Source: an uncultured Muribaculaceae bacterium
Lineage (GTDB): Bacteria > Bacteroidota > Bacteroidia > Bacteroidales > Muribaculaceae
Length of the DNA: 43,586 nucleotides
Direction: 5' to 3'
Assembly: GCA_910584055.1 (NCBI GenBank)
Contig: CAJTZS010000035.1
Span: 1 to 43,586, forward strand
This document shows, piece after piece, positions 17,101 through 25,353 of this stretch. Each line of letters starts with the position of its first letter. Positions within the stretch are counted from its first letter, which is position 1. Made by a program: the position numbers and the translations under genes. The notes beneath the pieces were generated by a model, which worked only from the letters and a program-made list of their open reading frames with translations, did no database searches and had not been told where the DNA came from.

Positions 17101-17136
17101 TATGCTATGTTGGATTTATATGCTATGTTGGATTTT
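17101..17136. repeat. Tandem duplication of an 18-bp unit
   Basis: TATGCTATGTTGGATTT plus one base occurs twice head-to-tail (17101-17118 and 17119-17136), exactly filling most of the gap between the methyltransferase stop codon and the permease start. It may alter the leader or start region of the permease transcript. Confidence 0.85.
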
Positions 17137-17937
17137 TCATACATTATTCCGCAGTTCCCAGAATGCCACGGCGGATGCTGCGGCGACATTAAGGGAATCA
17201 ACGCCGTGTGCCATCGGTATTTTCACTACATAATCTGCTGAATCTATTATCGAATCCGGTAGGCCCTCTCCCTCGGTTCCCATTACTATGGCGAGTCTGG
17301 GTTCTGACTTTAGCGCAGGCGAATCAAGATCTATTGAGTCGTTCCTAAGTGCCATTGCCACCGTCTTGAATCCTAATTCCTTCAATTTCGCTTCAGGATT
17401 CGCCGATACTGCCCACGGTACGAGAAAGACCGATCCCATAGATACTCGTACAGCCCTGCGGTTGAGCGGGTCGCAACAATCGTCCGAAAGTATCACGGCA
17501 TCAATTCCCAAAGCAGCTGCCGAACGAAAGATTGCCCCGATGTTGGTGGTGTCGCACACGCCCTCAAGAATGACGACGCGCCTTGCGTTGCGGCATATGT
17601 CCTCTAAATCTCTCGGTTGAGGTCTGCGAAAAGCGCATAATACTCCTCGGGTCAGTGTATAGCCAGTGAGTTTAGACAGTTTTTCCCGGTCTCCCGTATA
17701 TACCGGCATATCCGGATGTCCGGATATTATATCAGCTGCATCTCCTTCAATATGCCTCTTTTCACATAGTAAAGACAAGGGACTGTATCCGGCACTGATG
17801 GCGACCCTTATAACTTTCGGGCTTTCTGCAATGAACAATCCGGTTTCCGGATGAAGGTCGTTACGGAGCTGGGCTTCGGTGAGCGAAGCGAAAACTCTAA
17901 GTTCTGGAGTGTATATGTCAGAAACAGGAATAATCAA
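17137..17937 (-). CDS. SpoU/TrmH-family RNA 2'-O-methyltransferase
   Basis: A 266-residue enzyme of the SPOUT class that methylates ribose 2'-hydroxyls in rRNA or tRNA using S-adenosylmethionine. The three family motifs are present: TNIGAIFRSAAALG (Asn132, Arg138), IVMGTEGEGLP (near 217-227) and IPMAHGVDSLNVAAASAVAF (near 239-258). The N-terminal part (FIAESPKVI) resembles the substrate-binding domain of RlmB/TsnR-type enzymes. No ATG or GTG is available at the N-terminus; TTG at 17937 is the likely start and an upstream ATT is possible. The exact RNA target cannot be told. It lies between the permease gene and the porin on the same strand. Confidence 0.9.
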   Translation of the reverse strand: MIIPVSDIYTPELRVFASLTEAQLRNDLHPETGLFIAESPKVIRVAISAGYSPLSLLCEKRHIEGDAADIISGHPDMPVYTGDREKLSKLTGYTLTRGVLCAFRRPQPRDLEDICRNARRVVILEGVCDTTNIGAIFRSAAALGIDAVILSDDCCDPLNRRAVRVSMGSVFLVPWAVSANPEAKLKELGFKTVAMALRNDSIDLDSPALKSEPRLAIVMGTEGEGLPDSIIDSADYVVKIPMAHGVDSLNVAAASAVAFWELRNNV

Positions 17938-17964
17938 TGATATCGAATTAATGGTCGTTAATAA

Positions 17965-19140
17965 TCAGAATACGAATTGGAGACGTGCCTGGATTATGTT
18001 GACACCGCGGCGGTCGCAAACTGATGAGTTGCGAACGTCTGTGTATGAATAACGCAGACGCGCTATCATATACTTATTTATATAATAGTTCAAAGTCAAG
18101 TTCCAGTCGCATGAAATGCCCCCGTCTATGGCCGCTGCGTTTGCATCGGCGTTTGTATAATCATAGCCCGCAATGAGTTCAAGTGATTTTGGAGAGGGGA
18201 GAGTCAGAGCCCCTTCTGCTTCTGAATACCGGTATTGTTTGTCCCCAAAGAGCAGGCAGCGTGCCATTCCGTAGGTGCCGACGGCATGATACGAAGGAAT
18301 GCCGTTATGTCTGGGAACCTTCATGTAATAAAACTGAGATTCGAGAGCAAAGCGGTCTTTCGCCAACGTTATTTCCGGAGATAATTTCCAGTCGCCAACC
18401 GCGTTAGTGACCTCTGCCTTAAGCATAGGAACTTTGCTTACTGTCGTGGGGAAGGATGCGGAGAAGGTCCGGAAACCGGCTGAGGCTTCCTCATCCCCCA
18501 TATCATTGACCAGGCTTGTATGGGATGCGGTCTCATATGAGACTGAAGCACCCACATGCACTATTGCTCCCGGTCTTGCCACCGGATGCCACACCCCGCG
18601 TAAAGCGCCGCCCACGCTTACTTTCCCTTGTTCGGAAGATGTCAAAGTCAGGGATCTGCCTCCGACAAATGCTGTTGCGCTCAGAAAATATGATGGATTA
18701 TAACGCGTATAGCCTATTCCGATTTTCCTGCTTGTAGTGCGGAAAAATGTTTCCGATATTTGGGAAATCATGCCGGGCTTATATGATGCCGAACCGCCCC
18801 CGCGGATTCCGAACTGTGGAATGAAATATCCGAGGCGCAGGAAATCCTTCTCTCCAAGCCAACGCTGGATGTAGACATCCTTCATTCCGATTTTGCCGTA
18901 AGAATAACCGATTTCCACACGTGCCATCCATTGGGCGTAAATGGCCCTTACGCCGGCGCGTATTTCAGGTAATGAAGCCCCGTCGCTGAACCCGTTTTTT
19001 TCCGGGAAATACAATGCGCCGTCAACATGGACGCGTCCGATAGGAGTGACCGTAAGCTTATCCTGGGCAAATGCAGGAAATATGAAGGAGATGAAAGAGA
19101 AAAGAAATAATAATAAGGATAATATATGCTTGGTTCTCAT
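17965..19140 (-). CDS. Outer-membrane porin, OprO/P-like
   Basis: A 391-residue exported beta-barrel protein with a signal peptide ending FIFPAFAQ. The sequence has alternating hydrophobic and polar strands, many aromatic residues and ends in a terminal Phe (ARLQFVF), as expected for an outer-membrane barrel. Segments such as ARVEIGYSYGKIGMKDVYIQ and LRLGYFIPQFGI are like the phosphate-selective porin (OprO/OprP) group widespread in Bacteroidales. Phosphate or polyphosphate specificity is not proven by sequence. It is transcribed away from the gcv operon, with candidate promoters facing opposite directions in the shared region. Confidence 0.82.
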   Translation of the reverse strand: MRTKHILSLLLFLFSFISFIFPAFAQDKLTVTPIGRVHVDGALYFPEKNGFSDGASLPEIRAGVRAIYAQWMARVEIGYSYGKIGMKDVYIQRWLGEKDFLRLGYFIPQFGIRGGGSASYKPGMISQISETFFRTTSRKIGIGYTRYNPSYFLSATAFVGGRSLTLTSSEQGKVSVGGALRGVWHPVARPGAIVHVGASVSYETASHTSLVNDMGDEEASAGFRTFSASFPTTVSKVPMLKAEVTNAVGDWKLSPEITLAKDRFALESQFYYMKVPRHNGIPSYHAVGTYGMARCLLFGDKQYRYSEAEGALTLPSPKSLELIAGYDYTNADANAAAIDGGISCDWNLTLNYYINKYMIARLRYSYTDVRNSSVCDRRGVNIIQARLQFVF

Positions 19141-19182
19141 AATGATGCAAAATATATTTTAAAACAGTTTTTTTATTCATTA

Positions 19183-19190
19183 CAAATTTA
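19183..19190 (-). promoter_or_regulatory. Possible -7 element for the porin gene
   Basis: The minus strand reads TAAATTTG here, about 43 bases before the porin ATG at 19140. The nearest TTTG upstream is about 25 bases away, longer than usual, so only the -7 half is convincing. Confidence 0.45.
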
Positions 19191-19199
19191 GCAAAAAAA

Positions 19200-19231
19200 T
19201 TTGGAGGAATATTTAACAAATAGTAAATTTG
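19200..19231 (+). promoter_or_regulatory. Promoter of the glycine cleavage operon
   Basis: TTTG at 19200-19203 and TAAATTTG at 19224-19231 are separated by 20 bases, a close match to the Bacteroidetes consensus. Transcription would begin near 19238 and give a leader of just under 100 nt before gcvT. I saw no paired-aptamer glycine riboswitch structure in that leader. Confidence 0.65.
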
Positions 19232-19334
19232 CAGATGAACTTGTCTAAATTTAATGTTTTCTTAACAAAAGAGAATACGTGGCAAGAATCAAAGAGTTTT
19301 TTTATGTTGAAATCATCTTAAACCTAATATATAC

Positions 19335-20429
19335 ATGGAACAAGAATGCCAGAAGACGTGTCTGCATGACCGTCATGTTGCCTTAGGGGCATTAATGTCG
19401 CCTTTTGCCGGATTCGACATGCCTATACAGTATGCCGGGATCACGGAAGAGCACAACGCAGTGCGTCAACACGTAGGTGTGTTTGACGTCAGCCATATGG
19501 GAGAGGTTCGCGTAAGCGGCCCTGATGCCTATAGATTCGTGAGTCATATTTTTGTCAATGACGTAACGGGAGCTCCCGACGGTCAGATTTTCTATGGCAT
19601 GATGTGCTATGAGAATGGCGGCACAGTGGATGATCTTCTCGTGTATAAAGTTAACGACGAAGAATATTTCCTTGTTATCAATGCCTCAAATATTGATAAG
19701 GATGTGGCATGGATACGTCAGAATGCTGAAGGTTTCGATGTGAAAATCGAGGACCAAAGCCCTTATTACGGGGAAGTTGCCGTGCAGGGACCCGAGGCTG
19801 AGGCGGCTATGGAAAATATTCTCGGTATTGGAGTCAAGGATATTCCTTTCTATAATTTCAAGACATTCGATATTGACGGAGAGGAAGTGATTGTCAGCCG
19901 TACCGGCTACACCGGAGAGGATGGCTTCGAGGTATACGGAAGCCACGATTTCACACGTAAAGTATGGGACAAACTGATGGACGGAGGCGTACAGCCGTGT
20001 GGCCTCGGTTGTCGTGACACACTCCGCTTTGAAGTCGGTCTTCCTCTTTACGGAGATGAACTTAGTGCGGAAATCACTCCAATTGAGGCGAGTCTGAGTA
20101 TGTTTGTCAAACTTGACAAACCAGAATTTATCGGCAAGGAGGCCCTTGCTGCCCAGAAGGCGGAGGGTGTTAAGCGTCGCATAGTGGGTCTTGAACTCGA
20201 GGGGAATGCAATTCCGCGTCATGGATATCCCGTTGAGGTCAATGGCGAGCAGGTAGGTGAGGTAACGACAGGTTACCGTTCGATTTCCACCGGCAAGAGC
20301 GTGGCTATGGCTATGATCAACAAACCATACGACAAGCTCGGCACGGAGGTAGAGGTGCGTATCCGCAAGAAGACCTTCCCGGCCAAGGTTGTGAAGAAAC
20401 GTTTTTACGATAAAAATTATAAAAAATAA
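19335..20429 (+). CDS. gcvT: Glycine cleavage system T protein (aminomethyltransferase)
   Basis: A 364-residue cytoplasmic enzyme. It transfers the methylene group from the lipoyl-bound aminomethyl intermediate on GcvH to tetrahydrofolate and releases ammonia. Recognised by FDVSHMGEVRVSGPDA near residue 50, the YTGEDGFEVY block near 195-205 that forms part of the folate pocket, LGCRDTLRFEVGLPLYGDEL and the C-terminal barrel (VGEVTTGYRSIS...VAMAMI). The length is normal. It is the first gene of a five-gene operon with a promoter 100 bp upstream; gcvH follows after 5 bp. Confidence 0.97.
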   Translation: MEQECQKTCLHDRHVALGALMSPFAGFDMPIQYAGITEEHNAVRQHVGVFDVSHMGEVRVSGPDAYRFVSHIFVNDVTGAPDGQIFYGMMCYENGGTVDDLLVYKVNDEEYFLVINASNIDKDVAWIRQNAEGFDVKIEDQSPYYGEVAVQGPEAEAAMENILGIGVKDIPFYNFKTFDIDGEEVIVSRTGYTGEDGFEVYGSHDFTRKVWDKLMDGGVQPCGLGCRDTLRFEVGLPLYGDELSAEITPIEASLSMFVKLDKPEFIGKEALAAQKAEGVKRRIVGLELEGNAIPRHGYPVEVNGEQVGEVTTGYRSISTGKSVAMAMINKPYDKLGTEVEVRIRKKTFPAKVVKKRFYDKNYKK

Positions 20430-20434
20430 AAGAT

Positions 20435-20818
20435 ATGAGTAAAGTTATTGAAGGTCTGCGTTATGCAGAATCACACGAGTGGGTAAAAGTAGAGGGCGAC
20501 ATCGCCGTAATCGGTATCAGCGACTATGCGCAGCACGCGCTCGGCAATATCGTGTATGTTGATATGCCGGAGGTGGGCGATGAAGTAACCGCAGGAGAGG
20601 ATTTCGGTGCAGTTGAGTCTGTAAAGGCTGCCAGTGATCTTATCTCTCCCGTATCAGGTGAGGTTGTGGAGATCAATGAAGAGCTTGAGGATGCACCCGA
20701 AGCTATCAATGCCGATGCATATGAAAATTGGATCATGAAGGTGAAGATGTCCGATCCTTCCGAGGTGGATGCTCTGCTCGATGCTGCCGCTTACGAAAAA
20801 CTTTGCGAAAATGAGTAA
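20435..20818 (+). CDS. gcvH: Glycine cleavage system H protein (lipoyl carrier)
   Basis: A 127-residue lipoyl carrier that shuttles the aminomethyl group between the P, T and L proteins. The lipoylation site is Lys64 in GAVESVKAASDL, and the two flanking half-barrels (GISDYAQHALGNIVYVDMPE and SPVSGEVVEINEEL) are intact. Its stop codon overlaps the start of gcvPA by 8 bp, which suggests coupled translation. The H protein needs lipoate attachment by enzymes not present in this window. Confidence 0.97.
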   Translation: MSKVIEGLRYAESHEWVKVEGDIAVIGISDYAQHALGNIVYVDMPEVGDEVTAGEDFGAVESVKAASDLISPVSGEVVEINEELEDAPEAINADAYENWIMKVKMSDPSEVDALLDAAAYEKLCENE

Positions 20819-22133
20819 CAGGTTCATCCCTCATACAGAGGAAGACATCCGCGTGATGCTTGACCGGATAGGAGTGCAGAGCGTGGATGATCTCTATAAC
20901 GATGTCCCGGCGGAGGTGATCTTCAAAGAGGATTATGCCATCCCGTCGGCGATGTCGGAGATGGAGCTACGCCGCCATTTCCATGAATTGGGCGCAAAGA
21001 ACCGTCAGCTTAAGGTGTTCGCAGGTGGAGGTGTTTATGATCATTATTCTCCTTCCGTGATTTCACATCTTCTTGCACGCAGCGAGTTTTACACAGCCTA
21101 CACTCCATATCAGCCGGAGATTTCGCAAGGCACACTCCAATATATTTTCGAGTATCAGAGCATGATCAGCGAGCTTACCGGAATGGAATCTACGAACGCT
21201 TCGATGTATGACGGCTCAACGGCTGCCGCAGAGGTGATGTTCATGATGGTTGCATCCGTGCGCAAGAAGAACCGGGTTCTTCTTTCTGCCACACTCCCGG
21301 AGAACGTGCTTGAGGTTGTAAGAACTTATGCGAAGTTCCATGGCGTGGATCTGACAATGATTCCCGAGAAGGATGGAGTGACCGACTTCGAGAAGATGGA
21401 AGTGGAATTGCGTGCCGGCGATGTTGCCGGAGTTTTGCTGCCTTCTCCCAACCGTTATGGCATAGTGGAGGATTTCACCGGTTTTGCAGATGCTATTCAT
21501 GAAGTGAAGGCAATGATGGCTATATATGCCGATCCTTCTACTCTTGCTGTGCTCAAATCGCCGGCGGAATGGGGAGCGGACGTGGCATGCGGTGACGGTC
21601 AGACCCTCGGCATGCCGATGCAGTTCGGCGGTCCGTACCTCGGTTTCATATCCTGCAAGAGCCATATGCTCCGCAAGATGCCCGGTCGCGTGGTCGGTGC
21701 AACCAAAGATGCCTCAGGGAAACGTTGCTATGTCCTGACCCTTCAGGCACGTGAGCAGCATATTCGCCGTGAGAAGGCAACAAGCAACATCTGTTCCAAT
21801 CAGAGCTTGATGGCGCTTTATGCCACGATCTATCTCTCCCTTATGGGAAGGAAAGGTCTTGTGGAAGTGAATAAGCTTTCTGCGGACGGAGCTCATTATC
21901 TTTATGGTAAACTTGTGGAAAGCGGTAAGTTTGCTCCTGCATTCGATAAGCCGTTCCTGAAGGAGTTCACTCTCAAGACTGATCTTGACGTGAAGAAAAT
22001 GAACGCCCGTCTTCTCGAGAAGGGATTCATGGGTCCGCTTGATCTCGGGAACGGTATGGTTGAGTTTGCTGTGACTGAGAACCGCACCCGTGAGGAAATA
22101 GATGAATTTGTCAATATAATTCTGGAGGCCTAA
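20811..22133 (+). CDS. gcvPA: Glycine dehydrogenase (decarboxylating) subunit 1
   Basis: A 440-residue protein matching the N-terminal half of the P protein. The start at 20811 gives MSNRFIPHTEEDIRVMLDRIG, the conserved beginning. The frame extends further upstream inside gcvH but that is a shadow. It resembles GcvPA in ELTGMESTNASMYDGSTAAAE, MPMQFGGPYLGFISCK and RRDKATSNIC-like (here RREKATSNICSNQSL) blocks. With GcvPB it forms the pyridoxal-phosphate decarboxylase that takes CO2 from glycine. The cofactor lysine is on the partner subunit. Split P proteins are usual in Firmicutes, archaea and Thermus-like bacteria; many Bacteroides have one fused gcvP. Confidence 0.96.
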   Translation: MSNRFIPHTEEDIRVMLDRIGVQSVDDLYNDVPAEVIFKEDYAIPSAMSEMELRRHFHELGAKNRQLKVFAGGGVYDHYSPSVISHLLARSEFYTAYTPYQPEISQGTLQYIFEYQSMISELTGMESTNASMYDGSTAAAEVMFMMVASVRKKNRVLLSATLPENVLEVVRTYAKFHGVDLTMIPEKDGVTDFEKMEVELRAGDVAGVLLPSPNRYGIVEDFTGFADAIHEVKAMMAIYADPSTLAVLKSPAEWGADVACGDGQTLGMPMQFGGPYLGFISCKSHMLRKMPGRVVGATKDASGKRCYVLTLQAREQHIRREKATSNICSNQSLMALYATIYLSLMGRKGLVEVNKLSADGAHYLYGKLVESGKFAPAFDKPFLKEFTLKTDLDVKKMNARLLEKGFMGPLDLGNGMVEFAVTENRTREEIDEFVNIILEA

Positions 22134-22145
22134 GTGGAAGTAAAG

Positions 22146-23621
22146 ATGAAATATTACGATAAGTTGATATTTGAAGTGTCGCGTCCCGGACGCAAAGGTT
22201 ACGAGCTTCCCGCCAACGGATATGATACCGACGGACTCTCTGCTATTCCAGCAGGTCTTCTCCGCGAGGAGCAGCCGGAACTGCCGGAGGTGAGCGAGTT
22301 GGATGTGGTGAGACACTATACCAATCTTTCCAATAAGAACTTCGGTGTGGACACCGGTTTTTATCCTCTCGGGAGCTGCACGATGAAGTATAATCCCAAA
22401 ATCAATGAGGAGGTTGCCGCGTTGCCTGAGTTTGCATCCCTTCATCCTCTTCAGGACGAGGAGACAGCACAGGGTGCCTTGGAACTTTATTACAACCTGC
22501 AGCAGGCCCTCGCCAATATTGCAGGTTTGGCTGAGTTCACGCTTAACCCTTATGCCGGAGCGCATGGAGAGCTGACCGGACTCATGGTGATGCGGCAGTA
22601 TCACATCACCCGTGGCGACACCAAGCGCACCAAGGTGATCGTTCCGAATTCAGCTCATGGAACCAATCCTGCTTCCGCAATGGTTGCCGGTCTGGAGGTT
22701 GTGGAGGTGAAATCCAAACCCAACGGCTCTATTGATGTGGAGGATCTCAAACCTTTGCTCGATGAGACCGTTGCAGGAATCATGATGACCAACCCCAATA
22801 CTCTCGGTATGTTTGAGACTGAGATTCTGGAGATAGCCAAACTTGTTCATGATGCTGGCGGTCTGTTGTATTATGACGGCGCTAACCTCAATCCTATGCT
22901 CGGAAAGGTTCGTCCCGGAGATATGGGTTTTGATATCATGCACATAAACCTTCACAAGACATTCTCCACGCCTCATGGCGGTGGCGGTCCGGGTTCCGGG
23001 CCTGTCGGAGTTGCTGCCCATCTCGTGGATCTTCTCCCCGCGCCGAGAGTCATCAAGGATGCGGAAGGTAAATTCCATATCACAGGAAAGACAGATAAGA
23101 GCCTCGGCAGTGTAAGTTCATTCCTCGGCAACTTCGGCGTGATGATGAAGGCATATGCGTATATTCTCAGTCTCGGAAAGGAGAATCTCAAGAATGTGGG
23201 TCCTATGGCCACGCTCAATGCCAATTACATTAAGGAATCGCTTAAGGATGATTATCTCCTTCCAATCGGAGGCGCTTGCAAGCATGAGTTTGTGTTTGAC
23301 GGGTTGAAAGACAAATCTACGGGTGTGACCACGCTCAATGTGGCGAAACGTCTGCTCGACTATGGTTTCCATGCCCCCACGATTTACTTCCCCTTGCTCT
23401 TCCATGAGTCTATGATGATTGAGCCGACCGAGACGGAGAGTCTTGAGACGCTTGATGAGTTTATCGAGGTGATGCATAAGGTTGCGAAAGAGGCACGCGA
23501 GAATCCTGACACTGTCAAGAATGCACCGCTGACCACCCTTATCTCGCATCCCGACGAGACTACGGCAGCCAAGAAGCCGATTCTTTCCTATCGTCAACTC
23601 AAGGCAGATCAAGATGCATAG
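22146..23621 (+). CDS. gcvPB: Glycine dehydrogenase (decarboxylating) subunit 2
   Basis: A 491-residue subunit corresponding to the C-terminal half of the P protein. The pyridoxal-phosphate lysine is Lys271 in HINLHKTFSTPHGGGGPGSG. Other family blocks are PLGSCTMKYNPKINE near 74-88 and VPNSAHGTNPASA near 166-178. I use the ATG at 22146; an in-frame GTG directly after the gcvPA stop (22134) is the alternative. The next gene, lpd, overlaps its end by 8 bp. Together the operon encodes all four activities needed to convert glycine to CO2, ammonia and methylene-tetrahydrofolate. Confidence 0.96.
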   Translation: MKYYDKLIFEVSRPGRKGYELPANGYDTDGLSAIPAGLLREEQPELPEVSELDVVRHYTNLSNKNFGVDTGFYPLGSCTMKYNPKINEEVAALPEFASLHPLQDEETAQGALELYYNLQQALANIAGLAEFTLNPYAGAHGELTGLMVMRQYHITRGDTKRTKVIVPNSAHGTNPASAMVAGLEVVEVKSKPNGSIDVEDLKPLLDETVAGIMMTNPNTLGMFETEILEIAKLVHDAGGLLYYDGANLNPMLGKVRPGDMGFDIMHINLHKTFSTPHGGGGPGSGPVGVAAHLVDLLPAPRVIKDAEGKFHITGKTDKSLGSVSSFLGNFGVMMKAYAYILSLGKENLKNVGPMATLNANYIKESLKDDYLLPIGGACKHEFVFDGLKDKSTGVTTLNVAKRLLDYGFHAPTIYFPLLFHESMMIEPTETESLETLDEFIEVMHKVAKEARENPDTVKNAPLTTLISHPDETTAAKKPILSYRQLKADQDA

Positions 23622-24963
23622 CGACATAATTATCATTGGTGCCGGTCCGGGGGGGTATGAAACCGCCCTGGAGGCCGCACACCATGGAAAAAGCGTTACG
23701 CTTTTCAATGGCGGTGCACTCGGCGGCACTTGTCTTAACGAGGGGTGTATACCTACGAAATGCTTGTGCCGTGACTCCGAGATGGTAATGCAATTCAAGG
23801 AGGCGGATAAATTCGGTATTGAAGATTTCACTTTTGCGGTGGATTTCAACAAGATTACTTCACGCAAGCGTGAAGTCACCGAACAATTGCGCGAGGGGAT
23901 TGCAACGATGCTTAAGCAGGCTAAGGTGAATGTTGTAAACGCAACAGCGAGCTTCAAGGATGCCCTCACCGTTGTGGCTGACGGTCAGGAATATACGGCG
24001 GACAATATCATCATCGCTTCGGGAAGCGTATCTAAATCATTGCCTATCCCGGGTCATGATTTGGAATGCGTTATGGATTCTACCGATATTCTGAATATCG
24101 ACCATGTCCCGGCATCGCTCACGATTATCGGAGGCGGAGTCATAGGGATGGAGTTTGCATCTATTTTCGCCGGTCTCGGTTCTAAGGTCACCGTCATCGA
24201 GTTTATGAAACAGATTCTTCCACCTTTCGATTCCGACATAGCTAAGCGTTTGAAGCAGGCTCTTTCGAAACGGGGTGTGGAGATCATAACCGGCGCGGCT
24301 GCCAAGAGAATCGAACAGAACGAGGATTATGAGATTGTCGTGACTTATGAGGCCAAAGGGAAGGAGCAGACTGTTGTGAGTTCCGACTTGCTGATGGCTG
24401 TCGGTCGTGCGCCACGCGTGGAGGGACTTAATCTCGAAGCTGCGGGTGTTGAGTATTCTCCGAAAGGTGTCCCGGTTGACGAAAATATGCGCACAAACGT
24501 TGGGCATATCTATGCAATCGGTGATGTCAATGCCAAGATGATGCTTGCGCACGTAGCGTCTTTCCAAGGGAAGCGAGCTTTGAACCATATTGAAGGCAAG
24601 AGCGACAATATCCGTTTTGATATTATCCCGTCAGCCGTTTTCACCACGCCTGAATGCGGCATGGCTGGTCTGACGGAAGAGGAATGTAAGTCACGCGGTA
24701 TTGATATTGTTTGTGGCAAGAGTTTCTATCGCGCCAATGGCAAAGCCCTTGCCATGGGTGAGAGCGAAGGTCTCTGCAAATTGATTTTCGACAAAGGAAA
24801 GCATAAGTTGCTTGGAGCCCATATCATGGGCGCGGATGCAGCTCTGCTCGCACAGGAGGCAGTTGATCTGATGAATGCCGATGCCACGGCAGAGTCCATC
24901 CGCGAGGTAGTGTTCGGACATCCGACACTCAGCGAGATCCTCCTCGCCGCCGCCCACATATAG
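23614..24963 (+). CDS. lpdA: Dihydrolipoyl dehydrogenase (L protein)
   Basis: A 449-residue flavoprotein that reoxidises the dihydrolipoyl group of GcvH with NAD+. Visible features are the FAD-binding GAGPGGYETA at 9-18, the redox-active disulphide in GGTCLNEGCIPTK (Cys40 and Cys45), the NAD-binding GGGVIGMEFASIFAGLG near 170, AIGDVN before the FAD end region, and the catalytic His-Pro pair in FGHPTLSE near the C-terminus. Placement as the last gene of the gcv operon, with an 8-bp overlap with gcvPB, suggests that it is dedicated to glycine cleavage, though it could also serve 2-oxoacid dehydrogenases. Confidence 0.96.
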   Translation: MHSDIIIIGAGPGGYETALEAAHHGKSVTLFNGGALGGTCLNEGCIPTKCLCRDSEMVMQFKEADKFGIEDFTFAVDFNKITSRKREVTEQLREGIATMLKQAKVNVVNATASFKDALTVVADGQEYTADNIIIASGSVSKSLPIPGHDLECVMDSTDILNIDHVPASLTIIGGGVIGMEFASIFAGLGSKVTVIEFMKQILPPFDSDIAKRLKQALSKRGVEIITGAAAKRIEQNEDYEIVVTYEAKGKEQTVVSSDLLMAVGRAPRVEGLNLEAAGVEYSPKGVPVDENMRTNVGHIYAIGDVNAKMMLAHVASFQGKRALNHIEGKSDNIRFDIIPSAVFTTPECGMAGLTEEECKSRGIDIVCGKSFYRANGKALAMGESEGLCKLIFDKGKHKLLGAHIMGADAALLAQEAVDLMNADATAESIREVVFGHPTLSEILLAAAHI

Positions 24964-25012
24964 TCATTATAGGCAATTTACAAGATTGCACACTTCGAAA
25001 AGCAATGTGAAT

Positions 25013-25060
25013 AAAACACTGCGCACTCTGAAATAGAGTGTGCAGTGTTTTGTCTTTTTA
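25013..25060 (+). terminator. Terminator of the glycine cleavage operon
   Basis: A 17-bp stem, AAAACACTGCGCACTCT at 25013-25029 with AGAGTGTGCAGTGTTTT at 25035-25051 (one G-T pair), has a 5-base loop and is followed by GTCTTTTTA. It lies 50 bp after the lpd stop codon. Confidence 0.9.
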
Positions 25061-25154
25061 CTATCAATTGTTTGGAAATTTGAGAAATATTTTGGAATTT
25101 TGCGAACCATAACGGATTGCCCTCCGTTTGCTTATAATGAAAATAGTACAGATA

Positions 25155-25333
25155 AGTAGCAGCTAAGAATAAATGAACATATGATTTATTATCGATTCAT
25201 ACCCTGTGGATTCTTTTTGGATGCTTCCGCCAAGTCTCATCGGTCGCAATGCCCGCATTGCTTCCTCTTCAGCTTGCGAAATCATCTCAAAAATAATCTC
25301 ACATGATATGAACATTTATTCTTAGCAGCTCCT
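25155..25333 (-). mobile_element. TIR element C (179 bp)
   Basis: The left end AGTAGCAGCTAAGAATAA (preceded by TA at 25153-25154) and the inverted right end AGGAGCTGCTAAGAATAA (followed by TA at 25334-25335) agree except at two bases. The interior shares about 75 bp with element A, including CCGCCAAGT, the hairpin GCAATG-cccg-CATTGC (25246-25261) and a minus-strand frame with MRALRPMRLGGS. The right end is 20 bp from the start codon of the next gene. It fills much of the gap from 24964 to 25353. Confidence 0.75.
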
Positions 25334-25353
25334 TAGAAAATTAAGGTTGGAAT

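Noticed and set aside
19232..19334. Possible glycine riboswitch in the gcvT leader
   Set aside because: The leader is short, AT-rich and without the paired GC-rich helices expected of a glycine aptamer.
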